Assembly: GCF_012113595.1 (NCBI RefSeq)
Contig: NZ_CP050831.1
Coordinates: 1,116,001-1,180,000 of the forward strand
Reading direction: 5' to 3'
DNA length: 64,000 bases
Source of the DNA: Bacteroides faecium
GTDB lineage: Bacteria > Bacteroidota > Bacteroidia > Bacteroidales > Bacteroidaceae
Part shown: one piece after another, positions 31,813 through 40,497 of the stretch
How the letters are laid out: every line of letters starts with the position of its first letter
Numbering within the stretch: position 1 is the first letter of the stretch
Made by a program: the position numbers and the translations under genes
The notes under the pieces: generated by a model
What the model was told of the DNA's origin: nothing
The model's database searches: none
The model's input: only the letters and a program-made list of their open reading frames with translations

Positions 31813-31958
31813 CTTGCATAAGTATAACAAAATCATGCAAGAAACAACAAATTATCACTTTTATTAAAAAATAATTCGCAAAAAGGGTATCCATTTTTTC
31901 GGTTCATACGCACTAGTATTATAAACATATTCAAACTAGTGTTATTAAATTGAAACGT
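31813..31958 (+). promoter_or_regulatory. FecR-SusC intergenic leader: hairpin and ACTAGT direct repeat
   Basis: CTTGCAT (31813-31819) pairs with ATGCAAG (31835-31841) but has no T-run. Further on, ACTAGTRTTAT occurs twice (31912 and 31935, 23 bp apart) just before the SusC start. No TAnnTTTG box is seen, which would fit a promoter read by the local ECF sigma factor. This is suggestive only. Confidence 0.3.
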
Positions 31959-34900
31959 ATGAGAAAAAATTGGAAGCTACTCATTGTGTGTTTTCTATGC
32001 GTATTATGCTTTTTACCTTATCAGGTAAATGCCCAAGCACAACCACAAAAGAAAATCACGATTGAATTTAGTAACGAACGGTTACCGTCCGTACTAAAAC
32101 GTTTGGAAAAGATCTCCGGATACAAAATCCTCTTTACGTACGATGATGTCAAAAAGTACACAGTCTCGGGCTCCGCGAAGGATAAAAGCATTGAGCAAGT
32201 TCTTGATATTATCTTAACCAGCAAACCGTTGGAATATCACATCGAGGACCAATTTGTCACCATCAGCCCCAAAGGACCTTCCAAACAGGCAAAAGTATTC
32301 AATGTAAAAGGCGTAGTCATCTCCGGTGATGACAACCAGCCGCTCATCGGTGCGACAGTTCTCATCAAAGGGAGCAAATCCGGCGTATTGACAGATATAG
32401 ACGGAAAGTTTTCGATAGAGAATGTATCGAACAAATCTGTACTGCAATTTTCCTATATAGGAATGAAAGCGCAAGACCTTACTCCTTCTCCTACGATGAG
32501 CGTTACATTGATGCCCGATGTACAAACGCTATCAGAGGTCGTGGTGACAGGTATGCAAAAGATGGACAAGCGCCTGTTTACGGGAGCGACTAACCAATTA
32601 ACAGCGGACAATGTAAAACTCGACGGTTTGCCTGACATCAGCCGCGGCCTCGAAGGACGTGCGGCAGGCGTATCTGTACAGAATGTATCAGGAACATTCG
32701 GTACGGCACCGAAGATTCGTGTACGTGGAGCCACTTCTATTTACGGAAGTTCAAAACCGCTATGGGTTGTCGACGGCGTTATTATGGAAGATGCTATTGA
32801 CGTGGGACCGGACGACCTGTCTTCCGGTGATGCAGAAACATTAATCAGCTCTGCTATTGCCGGATTGAACTCTGATGATATCGAAAGCTTCCAAATCCTA
32901 AAAGACGGTTCGGCAACTTCCATTTACGGCGCACGCGCCATGGCGGGAGTTATTGTGGTTACTACCAAAAAAGGAAAAGCGGGAGTTAGCAAGATTAGTT
33001 ATACTGGAGAGTTTACAATGAGAATGATACCTAGTTATAAAGAATTCAATATCATGAATTCACAAGAACAGATGGGTATCTATAAAGAAATGGAATTAAA
33101 GGGTTGGCTAAATAACAGTGATACATACCGGGCGAAGGACAGCGGCGTTTATGGCCGTATGTATCGGTTGATCAATCAATACAATCCAACAACCGGACAA
33201 TTTGGGCTTGCTAATACTTTAGAAGCACGCAATAATTATTTACGTGAGGCAGAAATGAGAAATACAGATTGGTTCGATGTTTTATTCTCCAACAACATTA
33301 CACAAAATCATTCTGTAAGTATCACATCTGGAAGTGAAAAGTCTTCATTTTACGCGTCTTTAAGTGTTATGTCAGATCCCGGTTGGTACAAACAGAGTGA
33401 AGTAAAACGTTATACAGCCAATTTAAATACAAGTTACAATATATATAAAAACTTGTCAATCAACCTAATTTCCAGTGCATCATATCGTAAACAGAAAGCA
33501 CCTGGAACATTAAGTTCGGAAGTTAATGCAGCAAGCGGGGAAGTTACGCGCCAATTCGATATCAACCCTTATTCATATGCCTTGAATACATCACGTGCCT
33601 TGGATCCGGCTGTGGACTATACAGCCAATTACGCTCCATTCAATATTCTTCAAGAGCTAGATAATAACTACATGGATTTGAATGTGGTTGACGTAAAATT
33701 TCAAGGAGAATTGAAATGGAAAATATTCTCAGAGCTGGAGCTGAGCGCATTAGGAGCAATCAGATATCAATCGTCTTCACAAGAACATAATATTAAAGAT
33801 AATTCGAATCAGGCAACAGCTTATCGTACCGGTATGGATGATGCTACTATCCGCGATAAGAACGATCTGCTATACACCGACCCGGACAATCCATATGCAT
33901 TACCCATCAGTGTATTACCGGAAGGGGGGATATACCAACGTAAGAATTATCGAATGTTAGGAGTTGATTTCCGTGCGACAGCCTCCTGGAATCATTTATT
34001 TGCAGAAAAGCACATAACCAACCTATTTGCTGGTATGGAAGCAAACGACCTAAAACGTATGCAGGACTACTTTCAAGGTTGGGGTATGCAATATACAATG
34101 GGAGAAACACCATCTTATGTATATGAATACTTCAAAAAAGGAATTGAAGGAGGAAACAAGTATTATGCGTTAAACCACTCTACTACCCGAAGTGTGGCAA
34201 CTTTTGCTAATGCTACTTACTCTTACGACGGCCGCTATACGATAAACGGAACTTTCCGTTATGAAGGCACCAACCGTATGGGTAAAAGCCGCTCTGCCCG
34301 CTGGTTGCCAACATGGAATATATCAGGTGCATGGAATATGCATGAAGAGAAATTCTTTGATACATTGAATCCTGTCCTCGCTCATTTTACCCTTAAAGCT
34401 TCTTATTCGCTGACAGCAGACAGAGGACCGGACTATGTAACAAATTCACATGCCATTATTACCAGCTATTCTCCCTACCGCCCATTTACAAGTGGACAGG
34501 AGACAGGTCTCTATGTATCCGACCCCGAAAACAGTGAACTGACTTATGAAAAGAAGCATGAGTTGAATATTGGCGCAGATATGGGATTCCTGGATAATCG
34601 CATCAACTTTGCAATCGACTGGTATAAACGCAATAATTACGACCTAATCGGCATAACACCAACGCAAGGAGTAGGTGGTACAATCTATAAATATGCCAAC
34701 ATTGCTTCAATGAAATCGCATGGTATCGAATTTACTCTTTCGACTAAAAATATTCAAACTAAAAAATTCACGTGGAATACAGACTTCATATTCTCTAAAG
34801 CAAAGAACGAGATTACAGAGCTCAACGCTCGTTCCAGTGTCATGGACTTAGTCTCAGGGTATGGCTTTGCCCGAAAAGATTATCCGGTGCGCGGCTTATT

Positions 34901-35549
34901 CTCAATCCCATTTGTCGGGCTGGATATCAACGGTATTCCACAATATGATATCAACGGAGAAATAACCAGTACCAATATCGACTTCCAGACACGTGACAAT
35001 ATTGATTATTTAAAGTATGAAGGTCCCACTGACCCGACTATAACCGGTAGTTTGGGGAATATATTCACTTATAAAGGGTTTAAGTTGAATGTATTTATCA
35101 CATACTCATTTGGAAATGTGGTACGTTTGAATCCATGTTTCAACTACCAATATAGTGATTTATCTTCCATGCCACGCGAGTTTAAAAACCGATGGACCAT
35201 AGGAAACGAACAAAAACGTACTAACATACCTACAATACTGTCCAAGCGTCAGTTTGAAGACAATAGAGATTTAATTTATGCATATAACGCCTATAACTAT
35301 TCGACAGAAAGAATCGCCAAAGGAGACTTTATCCGCATGAAAGAAATCTCTCTTTCTTACGATTTTCCTAAAGCATGGATCGCTCCGGCAAAGATTTCTA
35401 ATTTATCCCTAAAACTGCAAGCAACAAACCTGTTTCTGATTTATGCGGATAAAAAGTTGAACGGACAAGATCCAGAGTTTTTCAATACGGGTGGCGTAGC
35501 TTCTCCGGTACCTCGTCAATTTACGTTAACAGTCAGATTAGGTCTTTAA
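31959..35549 (+). CDS. SusC-family TonB-dependent transporter with STN signalling domain
   Basis: The 1196-residue outer-membrane protein has a signal peptide and an STN domain (KKITIEFSNERLPSVLKRLEKISGYKILF, about residues 28-100). A carboxypeptidase-regulatory-like domain (VKGVVISGDDNQPLIGATVLIKG), a TonB-box-like LSEVVVTGMQK, the plug (PKIRVRGATSIYGSSKPLWVVDGV) and the SusC beta-barrel follow. The STN domain is what contacts FecR, so ligand import should induce this operon. The TTG at 31950 is rejected for the ATG at 31959. The ligand is unknown; the companion genes hint at peptides or glycoproteins. Confidence 0.95.
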   Translation: MRKNWKLLIVCFLCVLCFLPYQVNAQAQPQKKITIEFSNERLPSVLKRLEKISGYKILFTYDDVKKYTVSGSAKDKSIEQVLDIILTSKPLEYHIEDQFVTISPKGPSKQAKVFNVKGVVISGDDNQPLIGATVLIKGSKSGVLTDIDGKFSIENVSNKSVLQFSYIGMKAQDLTPSPTMSVTLMPDVQTLSEVVVTGMQKMDKRLFTGATNQLTADNVKLDGLPDISRGLEGRAAGVSVQNVSGTFGTAPKIRVRGATSIYGSSKPLWVVDGVIMEDAIDVGPDDLSSGDAETLISSAIAGLNSDDIESFQILKDGSATSIYGARAMAGVIVVTTKKGKAGVSKISYTGEFTMRMIPSYKEFNIMNSQEQMGIYKEMELKGWLNNSDTYRAKDSGVYGRMYRLINQYNPTTGQFGLANTLEARNNYLREAEMRNTDWFDVLFSNNITQNHSVSITSGSEKSSFYASLSVMSDPGWYKQSEVKRYTANLNTSYNIYKNLSINLISSASYRKQKAPGTLSSEVNAASGEVTRQFDINPYSYALNTSRALDPAVDYTANYAPFNILQELDNNYMDLNVVDVKFQGELKWKIFSELELSALGAIRYQSSSQEHNIKDNSNQATAYRTGMDDATIRDKNDLLYTDPDNPYALPISVLPEGGIYQRKNYRMLGVDFRATASWNHLFAEKHITNLFAGMEANDLKRMQDYFQGWGMQYTMGETPSYVYEYFKKGIEGGNKYYALNHSTTRSVATFANATYSYDGRYTINGTFRYEGTNRMGKSRSARWLPTWNISGAWNMHEEKFFDTLNPVLAHFTLKASYSLTADRGPDYVTNSHAIITSYSPYRPFTSGQETGLYVSDPENSELTYEKKHELNIGADMGFLDNRINFAIDWYKRNNYDLIGITPTQGVGGTIYKYANIASMKSHGIEFTLSTKNIQTKKFTWNTDFIFSKAKNEITELNARSSVMDLVSGYGFARKDYPVRGLFSIPFVGLDINGIPQYDINGEITSTNIDFQTRDNIDYLKYEGPTDPTITGSLGNIFTYKGFKLNVFITYSFGNVVRLNPCFNYQYSDLSSMPREFKNRWTIGNEQKRTNIPTILSKRQFEDNRDLIYAYNAYNYSTERIAKGDFIRMKEISLSYDFPKAWIAPAKISNLSLKLQATNLFLIYADKKLNGQDPEFFNTGGVASPVPRQFTLTVRLGL

Positions 35550-35562
35550 TAATCAGAAAATC

Positions 35563-37143
35563 ATGAAAGCAATGAAATATATCGCACTTTTACATATAGG
35601 AGCTATATCGGCTATTTGCCTGATAATGACCTCTTGCAACAGCTTCTTGGATGAAATGCCAGACAACCGGACTGAACTAACAACGGAAGAAAGCATCACA
35701 AAAATACTGGTATCAGCCTATCCCGAAACAACCAATTGCCACATCGGAGAATTTTATAGTGACAATATAGATGAGAATAGCAAGGCATACAGTTATCTTT
35801 TCCGGTTGAACGAGCATCTTTATCGCTGGCAACAAACGACCGAAGAAGATCAAGACTCACCTCATGCATTATGGGAAGCCTGCTATAATGCCATCTCATC
35901 CGCCAACCAAGCTCTACAAGCAATAGAAGAAATGGGCAATCCCACTTCATTATCTGCACAAAAAGGAGAGGCACTAGTATGCCGTGCGTATGGCCATTTT
36001 TTATTAGTTACTACATTCTGCAAAGCATACAGCACTACTTCCGGACAAGATTTGGGCATCCCATATATAGAGAAGCCCGAGACTACTGTCAATCCTCAAT
36101 ATTCCCGTGGGAATGTAGCTGAAGTTTACAAAAAAATAGCAAATGATCTGAAAGAAGGACTACCTTTGATTGATGATAACATTTACTCCAGAGCAAAATA
36201 TCATTTCAATAAAAAAGCAGCTTATGCATTTGCGGCACGCTTCTACCTTTATTATATGCAGCAGGATTATTCCAATTGCCAGAAAGTTATCGAATATGCA
36301 AATATAATATTAGGCAACAATGCTTCTCGGCATCTGAGAGACTGGGCAGCTTTAGGATCTTTATCTCCCAATAAAGACATACAGCCCAACGCTTATGTAG
36401 ATGCAGATAATCAAGCCAATTTATTGGTGATAACAGCCGCCTCTTATTGGCCTATGGTAGCAGATCCCGGTTATATTTCCTGCGAAGCATACTGTAATAA
36501 TGAGATAACAGCTTCAGAAAATTGTAAATCTGAAGGTCCGTGGGGAGATCAGACCAGTTACCAACAAACTCCATTCGCCCCCAGTAGCTCTATCAAAAAT
36601 GGTTTCCGCCGCCTGGCCATATACAGGCAATTCACGGTATCAGGTGATAGCTGGTCAGGAAATATGATGTATCCGCCTTTTACCACCGATGAAACATTAC
36701 TGTGTCGTGCAGAAGCCTACGCACTACTGAAACGTTATGATGAAGCAGCGGAAGATATTGATGCCTGGCAAAAAGCTTTCACAACCAATACTGAAACTTT
36801 AACCAAAGAATCAATCAATGACTTCTATGCCGGATTACCCTATTATCAGCCGGAAAATCCAACTGTAAAAAAAGAACTGCATCCAGACTTTATTGTTGAA
36901 AATGGCATGCAGGAAAACCTCATCCACTGTATCTTACATGCCAGACGCCTTCTTACACTAGAAGAAGGGCTTCGGTGGCAAGATATAAAACGTTACGGCA
37001 TTGTCATTTACCGTCGTTATTTCGAGGGTTACACATTAGTGAGAATTACAGATAAAATGGAGGTTAATGATCCGAGACGTGCAGTACAGCTACCTACCAG
37101 CGTTATCACAGCCGGCATGGAACCAAATCCCAGAAATAACTAA
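35563..37143 (+). CDS. SusD/RagB-family surface lipoprotein
   Basis: The 526-residue lipoprotein (LIMTSCNSFLDEMPDNRTEL) has the SusD start and helical core (WEACYNAISSANQALQAIEEM, GEALVCRAYGHFLLVTTF, YARGxx-like YSRGNVAEVYKKI). A C-terminal ETLLCRAEAYALLKRYDEAAED and LEEGLRWQDIKRYG complete it. SusD proteins lie over the SusC barrel and capture the ligand outside the cell. It starts 13 bp after the SusC stop. Confidence 0.94.
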   Translation: MKAMKYIALLHIGAISAICLIMTSCNSFLDEMPDNRTELTTEESITKILVSAYPETTNCHIGEFYSDNIDENSKAYSYLFRLNEHLYRWQQTTEEDQDSPHALWEACYNAISSANQALQAIEEMGNPTSLSAQKGEALVCRAYGHFLLVTTFCKAYSTTSGQDLGIPYIEKPETTVNPQYSRGNVAEVYKKIANDLKEGLPLIDDNIYSRAKYHFNKKAAYAFAARFYLYYMQQDYSNCQKVIEYANIILGNNASRHLRDWAALGSLSPNKDIQPNAYVDADNQANLLVITAASYWPMVADPGYISCEAYCNNEITASENCKSEGPWGDQTSYQQTPFAPSSSIKNGFRRLAIYRQFTVSGDSWSGNMMYPPFTTDETLLCRAEAYALLKRYDEAAEDIDAWQKAFTTNTETLTKESINDFYAGLPYYQPENPTVKKELHPDFIVENGMQENLIHCILHARRLLTLEEGLRWQDIKRYGIVIYRRYFEGYTLVRITDKMEVNDPRRAVQLPTSVITAGMEPNPRNN

Positions 37144-37163
37144 TTCATCAGGAGGAAAGAAAT

Positions 37164-38060
37164 ATGAAAAGACATTATTATATATATAGTTTAATAATAA
37201 TTCTGACCTGTGTATTGGGAAGTTGTAACAATGATGAAGATGTAGACAGAGCACACAGTATCTTCTCAACGGAAGAAGTAGAGCGTGCGATGTTTGACAA
37301 ATGGATACTAAACAACTATACCAATACTTATAATATAGAATTAAAATATCGCATGGAAGATAATGAAAGCGATATGAGTCATGTGCTGATACCGGCAGAT
37401 TATACAAAATCCGTCATTTTAGCAAAAATTGTCAAGCATGTATGGTTGGAAGCTTATGACGAAATCACGGGTAATCCCCAATTTTTATGCCAATATGTTC
37501 CACGGACCATTCACTTTATCGGTTCACCCGCTTACGAAGATAACGGAACAATGGTACTGGGAACCGCAGAGGGTGGAATGAAAATCACCCTTTATAGCGT
37601 AAATGACATCAACCCGGAATATATTGACATGAATATACTAAACGAATACTATTTTGAAACCATGCATCACGAATTTGCACATATCCTTCACCAAACGAAA
37701 AATTACGACCCCGCATTCGACCGCATAACGGAAAATGCTTATATCGGCGGCGACTGGTATATGAGCAACACCAAGGAAGCATGGAAACAAGGTTTTGTCA
37801 CACCCTACGCCATGAGTGAATCACGTGAGGATTTTGTAGAAAATATTGCAATGTATGTTACCAATACAGCTGCTTACTGGAATGATATGCTTGATAATGC
37901 CGGAACACAAGGCAGAGCCCTTATACAACAGAAGTTTGACATTGTATATAATTATATGGAACAAACTTGGGGGATTAATCTGGATGATTTACGTGAAACC
38001 GTTCTACGCCGCCAGAATGAGATAGCTGACGGCAAAGTAGATTTAAGTGTCATTGAATAA
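37164..38060 (+). CDS. Substrate import-associated zinc metallohydrolase lipoprotein
   Basis: The 298-residue lipoprotein (IILTCVLGSC) has the zinc motif HHEFAHILHQ (HExxH at residues 169-173), followed by a downstream SREDFVENIAMYV helix that could give the third ligand. It fits the family annotated as substrate import-associated zinc metallohydrolase lipoprotein (TIGR04549-like), which is found next to SusC/SusD pairs. It probably cleaves peptide bonds in or around the captured ligand on the cell surface. It starts 20 bp after the SusD stop. Confidence 0.9.
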   Translation: MKRHYYIYSLIIILTCVLGSCNNDEDVDRAHSIFSTEEVERAMFDKWILNNYTNTYNIELKYRMEDNESDMSHVLIPADYTKSVILAKIVKHVWLEAYDEITGNPQFLCQYVPRTIHFIGSPAYEDNGTMVLGTAEGGMKITLYSVNDINPEYIDMNILNEYYFETMHHEFAHILHQTKNYDPAFDRITENAYIGGDWYMSNTKEAWKQGFVTPYAMSESREDFVENIAMYVTNTAAYWNDMLDNAGTQGRALIQQKFDIVYNYMEQTWGINLDDLRETVLRRQNEIADGKVDLSVIE

Positions 38061-38071
38061 AAATTAAAGTT

Positions 38072-39409
38072 ATGAAGAAATATCTATCAATATGTATGCT
38101 ATTGGCATTGGTAAGTATCGGATTGCAGTCCTGTCTTTTCTCCGAAGAGGATATATTCGATGAATCATCTGCCAATAGAGCCACTGCTGATGTCGCTAAA
38201 TGCCGGGAGATTCTGAAAGAAGCCCCCAACGGCTGGAAACTTGAATATTATGTGGGTAGTAATTATTCTTCGGGAGCAATCACTTTCCTCATGAATTTCG
38301 ACGGGAAGCAAGCACAGATTGCTTGTGAAGGAGGTACAGACGACTATATACCCGGTGAAAAAGTCACTTCGCTCTATCAAGTAAAAACAGAACAAAGTAC
38401 CATGCTTACTTTTGACGCATACAATCCCTTGCTTCACTCATTTTCTGCTCCTTTGGGAATGAATATGAATCTGGAAGGTGATTATGAATTTATCATATTA
38501 GAAGCATCTCCTGAGAAAATAATCCTACAAGGCAAGAAGTACAAAAACATCATGGAAATGACTCCGTTGCCTGAAGATGAGCCTTGGGCAACTTATCTCA
38601 AAAATATAGTAAAGATTGAAAAGGATGCATTCCTGAATACTTACAATCTAAAAAGAGGAGAAGAGATACTAAAAGTATTCAAAAGGGCTCCCGGTACATT
38701 AAGCATATTTGATGTATATAATACTAATGAGGAAGAAACAGGAGAATCATTAGCTTACATCTACACAGATAAAGGGTTCAAATTACGAACCCCTTACGTG
38801 GTCAACAATGTATCCGTTCAGCATTTTACATGGAATACGCTAACCCGAAAATTCACCTGTACAGACGAAGGAGCCACCGACGTGACCCTTAACGAATTCT
38901 ATCCGGAAGGCTATTTCCAATATAAAGACTTTATCGGAGACTATATACTAGGATTCAACAGTTACATGACGGGAAGTGGATACACAGAAGTGACAATTAC
39001 TCCTTTAGTTGAAGGAGAAACCTACAAACTCTCGCTACCACTAACTTATTTCAGAACTTATATTGACGTTATCCTTAAATATGACAGAGGAAGCGGACAA
39101 ATAATACTCGACTCGCAGGATCTCGGATTAAACTCCCAATTTCAATATTATTTCGCTATTGCTGCCGGGACGGAAGGTTATGCGCATCCGGAAATAAGTA
39201 TAATCTCCCGATTGCGTAACGGACTCATCAGCAAAGTAGAAAGTACGGAACCTTTCGGCTTCTATCTTGTAGACAAGATGACGCAAACGAACTCAGCTCT
39301 TATGGTCTGGGCGTATTCATCCGACCAATATTCAGAAAGCACAATGGCCGGCTATATTGAATACTTCAGATATCTTATGATGAAAAAGAAAACAGAGGAA
39401 GAACAATAG
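38072..39409 (+). CDS. DUF4302 lipoprotein
   Basis: The 445-residue lipoprotein (SIGLQSCLFSEEDIFDESS) matches the DUF4302 pattern: KCREILKEAPNGWKLEYYVG, GAITFLMNFDGKQAQIACE, and a middle EPWATYLKNIVKIE. DUF4302 proteins regularly follow the HExxH lipoprotein in SusCD loci and are assumed to be surface ligand-binding proteins. No catalytic residues were recognised. It starts 11 bp after the previous stop. Confidence 0.85.
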   Translation: MKKYLSICMLLALVSIGLQSCLFSEEDIFDESSANRATADVAKCREILKEAPNGWKLEYYVGSNYSSGAITFLMNFDGKQAQIACEGGTDDYIPGEKVTSLYQVKTEQSTMLTFDAYNPLLHSFSAPLGMNMNLEGDYEFIILEASPEKIILQGKKYKNIMEMTPLPEDEPWATYLKNIVKIEKDAFLNTYNLKRGEEILKVFKRAPGTLSIFDVYNTNEEETGESLAYIYTDKGFKLRTPYVVNNVSVQHFTWNTLTRKFTCTDEGATDVTLNEFYPEGYFQYKDFIGDYILGFNSYMTGSGYTEVTITPLVEGETYKLSLPLTYFRTYIDVILKYDRGSGQIILDSQDLGLNSQFQYYFAIAAGTEGYAHPEISIISRLRNGLISKVESTEPFGFYLVDKMTQTNSALMVWAYSSDQYSESTMAGYIEYFRYLMMKKKTEEEQ

Positions 39410-39423
39410 AATCATAATAAAGT

Positions 39424-40467
39424 ATGAAAAAGATATATTTCAACATATTATTCATCGTCCTTTGTGCGACAATGATAACAGGATGCGATAGTGAAGAAAA
39501 CACTCCGATATCCGATCTGCAAATTCTGGCATCCGAAATAAATATGGATGCTACAGGTGGCAAAGGGTATGTAGAACTCAGTTCCTCAAAAACAATCAGT
39601 GCTCGGTTGACAGACGCGGACTGGTGTACTATTGAAGAAATCACTGATAATAAGATTACTTTCGACACCAAGCCCAACTACGGTTACTCCGGTCGTTCAG
39701 CCCAACTGATTATTACTGACGGAATCAAAGAAGAAAAGCTTACCGTGATGCAATCCGGAGCTGTTTTCGTTTTTGAAGACAGTAAATGGGTGCAGCGTGT
39801 AACAAACGACGAGACAACTCTGCATGTAAAACAATACGGTTCTTTTCCTTGTATCGTAAACATACCGGAAGAAGCCCGGAACTGGTTATCATATAAGGAA
39901 GACGACAATGGTAAAGGAGGAACATTTATAATAACTAAGAATACTTCCAATAATATCCGTGCCGCCAAAATTACGGTAACCAATGGTAACCGCAATTTCG
40001 AATATCAAATACTTCAATATGAAGTCAATGATTTTATGGGAACCTGGAATGGGCAGTACACTGATGATTTTCAGAAATACTATAGTTTGAAGAATGTAAC
40101 AATTACCAAAGAAGAAGACGGCACTTATTCTGTAGCAAACTTAGTCAACGGACAACCTTATACACTGAAAGGAATAGCAGAAAATAATACATTAACATTT
40201 GAAGCCGGCCAATATCTCGGAAAATTATATGATGTACTTTATCTAGGTTTGGTTATACAAGATCCTCAAGGTGGAATGCAGGAAGCTAGCTACAAAATCG
40301 GACTTGGTCCTGTAATCTTAACAGACGGAACAATCGGCTTAATGTTTGACGACACATTAGGAGAATATCCTTCAATCGCTTTTTATTTTATGGCATACAT
40401 TGATGAATTCTTTGACGAAGCCTACGGAGCAGCATACATATTCGCAAACTGTATACTATACAAATAG
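39424..40467 (+). CDS. BACON-domain lipoprotein
   Basis: The 347-residue lipoprotein (LCATMITGCDSEEN) has two BACON-type Ig-like domains (about 30-115: GGKGYVELSSSKTISARLTDADWCTI, RSAQLIITDGIKEEKLTVMQSG; and 120-200: WLSYKEDDNGKGGTFIITKN, AAKITVTNGNRNFEYQILQYE). A 140-residue C-terminal beta domain (MGTWNGQYTDDFQKYYSL) follows. BACON domains bind mucin or glycans or act as spacers. It is the fourth lipoprotein of the operon, starting 14 bp after DUF4302. Confidence 0.85.
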   Translation: MKKIYFNILFIVLCATMITGCDSEENTPISDLQILASEINMDATGGKGYVELSSSKTISARLTDADWCTIEEITDNKITFDTKPNYGYSGRSAQLIITDGIKEEKLTVMQSGAVFVFEDSKWVQRVTNDETTLHVKQYGSFPCIVNIPEEARNWLSYKEDDNGKGGTFIITKNTSNNIRAAKITVTNGNRNFEYQILQYEVNDFMGTWNGQYTDDFQKYYSLKNVTITKEEDGTYSVANLVNGQPYTLKGIAENNTLTFEAGQYLGKLYDVLYLGLVIQDPQGGMQEASYKIGLGPVILTDGTIGLMFDDTLGEYPSIAFYFMAYIDEFFDEAYGAAYIFANCILYK

Positions 40468-40497
40468 AACTAGAAACCCTTTAATTAAAACGTATTT

